Program-made: the position numbers and the translations under genes | Shown: in pieces, positions 17,201 through 23,775 of the stretch | Position numbering within the stretch: the first letter of the stretch is position 1 | How the letters are laid out: every line of letters starts with the position of its first letter | Assembly (NCBI GenBank): GCA_003568945.1 | Contig: BDIP01000162.1 | Coordinates: 4,087 to 27,861, forward strand | DNA from: Kipferlia bialata | Lineage: Eukaryota; Fornicata | DNA: 23,775 bases | Direction: 5' to 3' | Notes under the pieces: generated by a model | The model's database searches: none | The model's input: the letters and a program-made list of their open reading frames with translations, nothing else | What the model was told of the DNA's origin: nothing

Positions 17201-19705
17201 GTCAAGGGAGCTGGTATATTATTCGGGAACCATGAGTTTCCACTTGTCATTGTATATTACAACTCTGGCAACACATGACTATCTACCACGACTAGCTGCG
17301 TCAATATATATACTACCTTGTGTACAGTCCACTCTCTGAGACTGGGGTAGTTCAGCCACCTGAGGCCCCACTTGGGACGGTGCTTGGGGTCGCTGGGGTA
17401 AGGGGTAGATACATATACACATACATGTATACTCATATACTCATAATTTATGTATCTATTAGTATACATATACTCAGACCCCCTTGGGACGGCTGGGTGC
17501 TTGGGGTCGCTGGGGTGAAACAATCTCTACATATACACACACATTCACACAAATACATCATGTGTGTGTATATGCATATTAGCAGTATATATGAATGCAA
17601 TGTATATCGTACTTGACAAGTCCCTTGAAGAACTGCTCCATGTCTGGTGAGGTATATGTGTATATACCATGGTACAATAGTAGATATATATATATATATA
17701 TACACTCACTTCACAAATCCCTTGAAGAACTGCTCCATGTCGGGTAAGGTACATATATATCTTTTAGAAATAGAATATACGTGTATCTGTATACATTGTG
17801 TAACTCACTTCACAAAGCCCTTGAAGAACTGCTCCATGTCTGGTGAGGTATATATATGTACAATAGTATATTACTGTAACTGTACACTATATATATATAT
17901 ACTTACTTCACAAAGCCCTTGAAGAACTGCTCCATGTCGGGTACGGAAAAGAAATTACCACTAACTATACAAATATACATGTATATACATGCATATAATG
18001 TAATACATACTTGACGAATCCCTTGAAGAACTGCTCCATATCGGGTGCCCCAGTCTGGTTAGAGGCAGCATGGCGCTTGATGAACTGGGCCTGGTATAAG
18101 AGAAGACATAGACAAATATGTATATACTTACATAGTGCACATATTAATATATAAAGACAATATATGTGCATAGTAGCATGCCGCTTGATGAACTGGGCCT
18201 GGGGTATTAGACTCATGTATAAACACTACCTTATTATGAATGAAGCATCACCTCTCATATACTACTTCGTACACATAGTAATCACTTTCAATCATCAATA
18301 ATAGAGTATACGCTACGCAATAAATACTTATACGCTTACTGACCTCTGCCTGTGTGTACTCGGTCACAGTGGGCATGTATCCATTGTACTGGGCCTGGGT
18401 GTTAGGGAGAGATAGGGGTGAGGACTCCTAACTATATATCAGAACATAACAATACAATATATATATATATATATAGGGCATGTATCCATTGTACTGGGTC
18501 TGGATGTTAGTGAGATAAAGGCGGGAATAAGGAATTACGAATACATCAGAACACATTAATACAAGTACACAACGTTTGTGAGATATTGAAATATAAGTTG
18601 CATAACTATATATCACCACTTATACATAGTACAGAGATGTACCCATTGTACTGGGTCTGGGGTCAATGTGGTCAAAATACAAGATAATTGACTGTACAAC
18701 TATGCATGTATTGTCTCTTCACCAACCATATGGTTGTCCTTGTTCATGGTCTGTTCATGTAAACAAATACACATATATATACAGTAAATATAGGGTATAT
18801 ATACACACCTGTATGTCCTTGTTCATGGTGTCTCCGTTGGGCAGCATCTCAAGGACACACACATATATATATATACATAATTACTATACATCATATACAT
18901 ATATATATATATATATATATGTATATCTATATGGTAAATATATGTACTTCACCTGTATGTCCTTGTTCATGGTGTCTCCATTGGGCAGCATCTCCAGGAC
19001 ACCCACCCTGGCATGAGAAGAGAGACACTATATGTATAGACAGTATACTAATATACAGGTCAGGCCAACAGTATGTAGTGAAATATGTATTGTAATATTA
19101 ACTGTTATATCTATTGGGCAGCATCTCCAGGACACCCACCCTGGCAATGAGGAGATATATATATTTAGTGACATAATATGCACACACAGTGTATAATGTA
19201 CTACTATATTGACTGTTATATCTACTATGGGTATCTCCAGGACACTTTGCCTATACTAATGAAGAATTTTTTACTTATGTACAGTATAGTGTATAAGTAC
19301 TGGATATAACTTGGTGAGTGGCCATGTAACGCAGAGATATAATGATATATGTATATATGTATATATATATGCATCCACATATACCTTGGTGAGTTTCCCT
19401 TCTGCACTGCCAGTGGACATGCAAAGTAGGGCTTGAGTCGGCACTCACTCTGCCAGGAGCCTAAGGGTGAGGTTATATAGAGACAAATGGAAACATAAAT
19501 ACATGACCCATCTTAAGAGAGAAAATACACCCTCTCCGGTACCACTAAAAGGTCAGAATGGGTTCAATAGTGTATACATTACTATGTGAGAACTACTGTT
19601 ACTAACCCGACGTCTCGAGCAGTTCGTTGGTGCGCCTCATGAGTTCGAACACCCTTGCGTCTATCCTCAGGTCATCCTTGACCTTGACTGGAGTGAATAC
19701 ATATA

Positions 19706-19746
<41 letters not shown>

Positions 19747-22700
19747 GTATATATGTATGTATAGGTATATATGTATGTATAGTTATGTGGTACTAAGGTA
19801 TAGTCTAGGTGATTGTAACTCATGAGTTCACTGGCGTCTATCCTCAGGTCATCCTTGACCTTGACTGGAGAGTTAGAAGGCTACAGTGCAGCACTAGTAT
19901 AGTATGGTACTAAAATAGTATCGTCTAGTGTTTGTAGCACATGAATACTCTGGCATCTATCCTCATGTCATCCTTGACCTTGACTGGAGTGAATATAAAT
20001 ATATGTATATATATATAGTTGTATGTAAGCATATATGTTTATATTAGAAGGCAACAGTGCAGCAGTACTAGTTATACAGTAGGGTACTAGAGTATACTAC
20101 AGCTGAATATACCACATGAGTACACAGGCGTCTATCCTGGAGGGTCAAAGAGAGAATTACAAAGTAACTATAAGCCATATGTATGTAGTTGACGTTTACA
20201 TATATAAATGGTCAATTATATTACGTCTGTAGAAGAGCTAAAAATACCTAGCATGACCCAGATGTACTATACTAACGATATTCTATATGCCATAGTTGTA
20301 TTCACCTAAATAGTATATGAAAATTCTACTGGTCATATGCTAAGCACATATATACCTAGCATATATATATACTATGTGTATATACCTAGCAGGTTGTGGG
20401 TGGACCCAGATGCACCATACTAAACGCTATATATGTATATACTATATATATACTATATATATAGTATATATATGAATATTCTACTGGTCATACACTAAGC
20501 ACACATATACCTAGTCTATATATACTATATATAGTTAACTCTACTAACCTAGCAGGTTGTGGGTGGACCCAGATGTACTGACCACTAATATACGCACAGG
20601 GGCAGCCTTGGACCTGATATGTAAGCATACATATACATATCCTGTATACATAGTAAACATATAGTATATATAGTTAATATAGTATACATATATACGCACA
20701 GGGGCAGCCTTGGACCTAGCAGTAAGGATTTATATAACATATATATATATTATGTATATATATATATATATCATATACATAAAATAGTACATGTAAACAT
20801 ATTATATATATATATATATATCATATATATATAAGAGTACATGTAAACATATGACATATACACATCAGTATATATACGCACAGAGGCAGCCTTGGACCTG
20901 ATATGTTAGCATACATATATATATATCATGTATATATATCCTGTATACATAGTATATATATATAGTATATATATAGTATATATATAGTATATATATATAC
21001 GGACAGGGGCAGCCTTGGAACTAGGGTAGGGTGTATGTGAATTCATACTATCTATATCTCCAAACATTGTGAACCCACACAGAGTCCATACATATTTTTG
21101 TGTAATCTTTCTTACATGCGAAAAGGACATAGCCACTATATACACATATATAGTATACATACTATATATCCATACCTGAATACATGCACTGATCCTGTCT
21201 TGACTGAGTACATAATACTCAATAAATAATCATATAGTATAGGATATAAATATATAAATATAAATATATAGTATACACATTATATTTGTATAGATATTAG
21301 TATACACACTATATATCCATACCTAAACACATGCACTGATCCTGTCTTGACTGAGTACAGGGCGTAGTCAGCCATACAGGGCAGGAGGGTGTCTGGAAGT
21401 AAGTAATATGAATACATATACATTAATATGAATATATATGACTATATTATCATGGGAGGAGGGTGTCTAAGTGTTAGTGAGAGGGTATAAAATACAGTGC
21501 AAATACATATATGTATAGATAATTTAGATATATTGCGTAGTCAGCCATGTATGGGAGGAGGTGTACATTATGTAGTATATACAGTATACATGCATATACC
21601 GTACCATTTCTCCTATATGCACTGGGGAGTGATGTATATATATGACAATACACTGATACTTAAGTACATATATGTGACAATACACTGATACCTATTGCTA
21701 GAGTATATACATAATTCGTACCATCGTATTGCTAAGTACTATATATATATACTCATTGTATATACCGTACCGTTTCTCCTGTATGCACTGGGGAGTGATG
21801 GGTTGGGGTGCATGGTGACCAGGATGGGGAGAAGGCATCTGAGGGTAATAATGTATATATATATATAGTATTATATACTATGAGTATATATATAATATAT
21901 ATTATGGACCAGGATGGGAAGCAGGCACCTGTGGGTTATATTGTATGTATGAATGTATATATATAGTATCTATGAGTATATATATAATGGGTTGGGGTGC
22001 ATGGTGACCAGGATTGGGAGGAGACATCTAGAGGTGAGACAGGTATATATGCAAGAGGATACACAATAGAAATATGGGTATATTCAGTATGTATATGAAT
22101 CTATATGTATGGAGAGTGAGACTTCAAGTCATATGACTACATTCACAAATACGCATAACAGAGTATAGTGGTGGGTAGTTGATACACGTAAATGGATGTA
22201 GATTACACATATATGTAATATAATATAATATACATATATGTAATATAATATACATATAATATAATATACATATATGTAATAAAATACACTCAACTGGTTC
22301 TCGGGTAGCTGCTCAGTCACGTTCTTCAGACGCTGGATGTACTCGGCCTGGGGGTAAGAGTATATATATATATATATATCAATAATACTATCAATAAGTG
22401 TATTTGTATATAGTGAGCATATATATATATATAGCCTGGGAGACGCTGGATGTACTCGGCCTGGGGGTAAGAGTATATATATATATATATCAATAATACT
22501 ATCTGTCAATGTATTTGTATATATAGTGTGCATATATATATATATATATATAGTATATATAATGAATGTATTGTGTAGCTGGATGTACTCGGCCTGGGGG
22601 TCAGTATCTATCAATGTATATGTATATATATAGAACACCACTAAGTAGCTAGTGAGAGTATATACATATATATAAACATATCAAGATTATCAATAAGACT

Positions 22701-23567
22701 ATTATTCACACACTTTCTTCAGACGCTATATGTACTCGACCTGAGGGTTAGAGTGAGTATATATACACACACACATATATACAGATATCAATAATATTAC
22801 CAATCAATGTATTTGTATATATAGTGTGCACATATATATATATATTTATAACCTGGAAGACTCCCGGTGGGACTTAGTGTATTAACATAAATATAGTTTG
22901 AGTACTTCTTGCGTGTTCTTGATATGTAATGAAAGTAGTATATACCTTCAATTGGTCGTTTGAGTACTTCTTGCGTGTCCTAGAACTGCTCCTTGCAAGG
23001 GCACCAATGGCATGGCGCATGGGCTCAACTAGCATAGAGACTAGAGTGAGATTAACATACGTACAGACACCATATATGTATATGATGATATATATGAATA
23101 TCTTGACCAGGGCATGGATACTGTATATAAGAGAGAATGAGAAAGAGGGGGAGAGAGAGAACGGCACCAATGGCCTCATAGGTTCAACTAGCTTAGAGAC
23201 TGTATCTGATCTGCATCTGAGTGCACTACCATATATAGTATACAGTATATAGTTATTTGGTATATATATATATATATATATATCAGTATATACCTGTCCA
23301 CTTGGCGTATCTGATCTGCATCTGAGAACACTACCATATATAGTATATAGTATATAGTTATTTGGTATATGTATATATATATATATATATATATCAGTAT
23401 ATATCTGTCCACTTGGCGTATCTGATCTGCATCTGAGAACACTACCATATATAGTATACAGTATATAGTTATTTGGTATATTTATATATATATATATATA
23501 CATACTAGTGCATACCTGTCCACTTGGCGTATCTGATCTGCATCTGAGTGCGTCTGCCCAGACTGCC
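13944..23567 (-). CDS. PIKK-family protein kinase (ATR/ATM/SMG1-like), C-terminal 445 residues, 20 exons
   Basis: Exons, 5' to 3': 23516-23567, 22946-23040, 22295-22347, 21771-21838, 21323-21392, 20549-20613, 19607-19687, 19385-19460, 18953-19007, 18344-18394, 18011-18090, 17317-17392, 17063-17127, 16646-16706, 16015-16112, 15799-15853, 15206-15284, 14609-14660, 14314-14362, 13944-14000. All phases agree (1338 nt, stop TAG). In order (window residue numbers): end of FAT (IRYAKW, 11-16); ATP-binding K136 in VKVKDDLR; catalytic loop GYLLDLGDRHLENIL (D295, H297, N300); metal-binding D314 in HIDFE; activation segment to VPFRLTPN, the same length as I recall in ATR; FATC ending AQMFVGWNPFV. Such kinases phosphorylate proteins in DNA-damage, growth or mRNA-decay control. 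The Glu in place of the DFG Gly, and KDDLR, favour ATR/ATM/SMG1 over TOR. The amino-terminal part is outside the window. Confidence 0.93.
14071..14106 (-). repeat. acceptor-side echo of the PIKK last exon
   Basis: GTAATCCCCAG then GCATCAGACCCTGCTGTTCT parallels GCCTCGGACCCCGCTGTACT. All differences are at third codon positions except the last few bases. Confidence 0.9.
14184..14217 (-). repeat. donor-side echo of PIKK exon 19
   Basis: CTGGCACTGGCATTGACTAC then AGAG and GTATGT; the real exon (14314-14362) donates at GTATGA. Confidence 0.9.
14416..14541 (-). repeat. two donor-side echoes of PIKK exon 18
   Basis: GGATCAACGGCGACCACAG|GTAC (14416-14441) and GGATCAACGGGGACCACAG|GTAT (14513-14540). 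The exon reads GGATAAACGGGGACCACAG|GTAC. ATA/ATC and GGG/GGC are synonymous. Confidence 0.92.
14757..15132 (-). repeat. four donor-side echoes of PIKK exon 17
   Basis: Copies at 14757-14795, 14852-14898, 14964-15016 and 15080-15132 repeat the exon end encoding (M)RQDADTPYLGL with donors GTAAGT, GTGAGT, GTAAGT and GTATTT. One copy (14964) differs from the exon at eight codons over this stretch, all synonymous; the others carry a few replacements. Confidence 0.92.
15357..15403 (-). repeat. acceptor-side echo of PIKK exon 17
   Basis: CACCCTGTCAG then GCCAGCATCAGAGGCAGTCT and on to CTGATGT. One synonymous change (CTG/CTA). It ends where the donor-side echoes begin. Confidence 0.9.
15603..15698 (-). 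repeat. two donor-side echoes of PIKK exon 16
   Basis: CTAGTCACATTCAAGGCTGG then GCAG|GTATGT (15655-15698), and a shorter piece, TTCAAGGCTGGGCAG, at 15603-15628. GCG/GCT is synonymous. Confidence 0.88.
16205..16246 (-). repeat. acceptor-side echo of PIKK exon 15
   Basis: CTAACTCTAG then GCCGTGTTTGGCCATGCCCA, against the real CTCATTCTAG then GCCGTCTTTGGTCATGCCCA. Changes are synonymous up to the breakpoint. Confidence 0.9.
16293..16561 (-). repeat. donor-side echoes of PIKK exon 14
   Basis: A near-identical copy at 16517-16561 ends CACATCGACTTCGAG|GTATAG. Degraded copies lie at 16293-16316 and 16401-16440. Confidence 0.85.
16784..16805 (-). repeat. degraded acceptor-side echo of PIKK exon 14
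   Basis: CTGAACCCCGGGCCCCTTGAG resembles CTGACCCCTAG|ACACCTTGAG. Confidence 0.5.
17199..17221 (-). repeat. short echo of PIKK exon 13
   Basis: ACCAGCTCCCTTGACC resembles ACCAGCTCCCTTGCCC in the exon at 17063-17127; it lies upstream of it. Confidence 0.5.
17478..17517 (-). repeat. acceptor-side echo of PIKK exon 12
   Basis: TTTCACCCCAG then CGACCCCAAGCACC, an insertion, and CGTCCCAAG. The real acceptor is CTTACCCCAG. Confidence 0.88.
17609..17946 (-). repeat. four donor-side echoes of PIKK exon 11
   Basis: Copies at 17609-17650, 17704-17748, 17802-17848 and 17901-17946 encode P-DMEQFFKGFV with donors GTACGA, GTGAGT, GTGAGT and GTAAGT; the exon donates at GTATGT. Differences (CCC/CCA, GAT/GAC, GGA/GGC, TTC/TTT, GTC/GTG) are synonymous except one Phe-to-Leu. 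Confidence 0.95.
18173..18210 (-). repeat. acceptor-side echo of PIKK exon 11
   Basis: CTAATACCCCAG then GCCCAGTTCATCAAGCGGCA; the exon has CGC for CGG, synonymous. Confidence 0.9.
18476..18662 (-). repeat. two acceptor-side echoes of PIKK exon 10
   Basis: CTAACATCCAG (18476-18510) and TTGACCCCAG (18634-18662), each before ACCCAGTACAATGG; the exon begins GCCCAGTACAATGG after CTAACACCCAG. Confidence 0.9.
18731..18860 (-). repeat. donor-side echoes of PIKK exon 9
   Basis: At 18804-18860 the last 17 codons are copied with CTG/CTT and AAT/AAC changes (synonymous) and donor GTGTGT. A short degraded piece lies at 18731-18755. Confidence 0.9.
19113..19250 (-). repeat. acceptor-side echoes of PIKK exon 9
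   Basis: CTCATTGCCAG then GGTGGGTGTCCTGGAGATGC at 19113-19148; a weak remnant lies at 19226-19250. Confidence 0.85.
19308..19325 (-). repeat. short donor-side echo of PIKK exon 8
   Basis: CACTCACCAAG before TTATAT resembles the exon end AACTCACCAAG|GTATAT; the donor GT is not kept. Confidence 0.5.
19820..20143 (-). repeat. three acceptor-side echoes of PIKK exon 7
   Basis: Copies at 19820-19871, 19941-19991 and 20114-20143 start CTCCAG then TCAAGGTCAAGGATGAC (the last one deleted). The second differs by GAC/GAT, GCA/GCC, AGG/AGA and GTG/GTA (synonymous) and one Leu-to-Met. Confidence 0.92.
20243..20420 (-). repeat. two donor-side echoes of PIKK exon 6
   Basis: TCTGGGTCCACCCACAACCT then GCTAG|GTATAT at 20382-20420; a copy with an internal deletion lies at 20243-20268. 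Confidence 0.88.
20691..21030 (-). repeat. three acceptor-side echoes of PIKK exon 6
   Basis: Copies at 20691-20726, 20873-20907 and 20998-21030 carry TCCAAGGCTGCC after acceptors TGCTAG, TATCAG and CCCTAG, then run into (AT)n at the codon for CGT-ATA. Confidence 0.9.
21171..21212 (-). repeat. donor-side echo of PIKK exon 5
   Basis: GTCAAGACAGGATCAGTGCA then TGTATTCAG|GTATGG; the exon has TGTGTTTAG. GTG/GTA and TTT/TTC are synonymous. Confidence 0.92.
21451..21566 (-). repeat. two acceptor-side echoes of PIKK exon 5
   Basis: CTAACACTTAG then ACACCCTCCTCCCATG at 21451-21477; a rearranged piece ending CATGGCTGACTACGC lies at 21533-21566. Confidence 0.85.
21597..21634 (-). repeat. donor-side echo of PIKK exon 4
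   Basis: ATCACTCCCCAGTGCATATA then GGAGAAATG|GTACGG; TAC/TAT and AAC/AAT are synonymous. Confidence 0.92.
21904..22036 (-). repeat. two acceptor-side echoes of PIKK exon 4
   Basis: ATAACCCACAG then GTGCCTGCTTCCCATCCTGG (21904-21938), and CTCACCTCTAG then ATGTCTCCTCCCAATCCTGG (21987-22036). The exon reads ATGCCTTCTCCCCATCCTGG. Every difference is synonymous, including the base completing the split Gln codon. Confidence 0.93.
22440..22751 (-). repeat. three acceptor-side echoes of PIKK exon 3
   Basis: CTTACCCCCAG (22440-22473), CTGACCCCCAG (22577-22604) and CTAACCCTCAG (22712-22751), each before G(C/T)CGAGTACAT. The third has an in-frame stop and is decaying. Confidence 0.9.
22896..23206 (-). 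repeat. echoes flanking PIKK exon 2
   Basis: Downstream (22896-22925): AGAACACGCAAGAAGTACTC without its donor. Upstream (23160-23206): ATACAG then TCTCTAAGCTAGTTGAACCT; GAG/GAA, CCC/CCT and CGC/AGG are synonymous, ATG/AAG is not. Confidence 0.85.
23200..23515 (-). repeat. recent tandem array, donor-side echoes of PIKK exon 1
   Basis: Units of roughly 100-110 bp repeat the exon end (CTCAGATGCAGATCAGATAC), the donor and the first ~80 bp of intron. The intron part is still nearly identical. One unit has lost its donor GT. Confidence 0.93.
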
Positions 23568-23598
23568 CTGTTATGAGACATAATCATAGTATATTTAG

Positions 23599-23632
<34 letters not shown>

Positions 23633-23677
23633 CTGCCATTAGACATACTCTCTCTATACAACTATTTGTAATATATG

Positions 23678-23705
23678 CTAGTCTGCCCAGACTGCCCTGA
23701 TATTA
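23678..23705 (-). repeat. acceptor-side echo of PIKK exon 1 of this window
   Basis: TTAATATCAG then GGCAGTCTGGGCAGAC, upstream of the exon at 23516-23567. Confidence 0.88.
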
Positions 23706-23720
23706 AGATACAGAAAGAGG

Positions 23721-23724
<4 letters not shown>

Positions 23725-23775
<51 letters not shown>
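23725..23775. repeat. (TA)n microsatellite at the right edge
   Basis: Pure TA repeat to the end of the window; contigs often break in such tracts. Shorter (TA)n runs occur in nearly every PIKK intron. Confidence 0.98.

Noticed and set aside
22129-23587. Long - strand open frames rich in Tyr-Ile repeats
   Set aside because: They are translations of (AT)n and (TATA)n intron DNA joined to exon echoes; the true exons lie in other frames and join in phase without them.
1-23775. LTR elements, LINEs, reverse transcriptase or transposase genes
   Set aside because: No frame shows their motifs, and no terminal repeats bound any segment.
1-23775. tRNA or rRNA genes
   Set aside because: I found no cloverleaf with the conserved T-loop and no ribosomal sequence; the palindromes have one-base centres unlike tRNA arms.

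Overview
This is eukaryotic DNA made of short protein-coding exons (16-160 nt) in AT-rich introns full of (AT)n and (GA)n runs. Almost every intron ends in a very short signal, [CT]TNA[CT] followed within about 3-7 nt by AG, which looks like a fused branch point and 3' splice site. A fused signal of this kind is known from Giardia. With the intron density, a Kelch/beta-propeller-like protein and a cysteine-rich secretory protein, the best guess is an intron-rich fornicate metamonad of the Kipferlia bialata kind. This assignment is inference, not proof.

Layout: the 3' end of an unknown + strand gene (52-305) and an orphan + strand terminal exon (497-609); a propeller-like + strand gene (1595-2294); a complete 12-exon - strand gene for a secreted endonuclease I (2750-5406, 264 aa, phases consistent throughout); and, divergent from it, a + strand cysteine-rich secretory protein (5744-9380, 12 exons, one unresolved junction) with possible alternative 3' exons to 9987. 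Next come two weaker - strand genes (10341-11922 and 13011-13357). From 13944 to the right edge lies the C-terminal 445 residues of a phosphatidylinositol-3-kinase-related protein kinase (PIKK) on the - strand in 20 phase-consistent exons, with the end of the FAT region, the kinase core and FATC. Its 5' part lies beyond the right edge.

Two genome-level patterns stand out. First, almost every exon has one to four partial copies ('echoes') in the flanking intron. Copies of the exon's 3' end plus donor lie downstream, and copies of the acceptor plus exon 5' end lie upstream. Differences between echo and exon are mainly synonymous, and the echoed splice sites differ in sequence yet still fit the consensus. 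Second, outside the PIKK and nuclease genes the DNA is studded with perfect inverted repeats whose two arms are separated by exactly one nucleotide. Many are chained so that the second arm of one is the first arm of the next. Neither pattern is a standard gene feature, and both deserve testing, including tests for assembly artefact.
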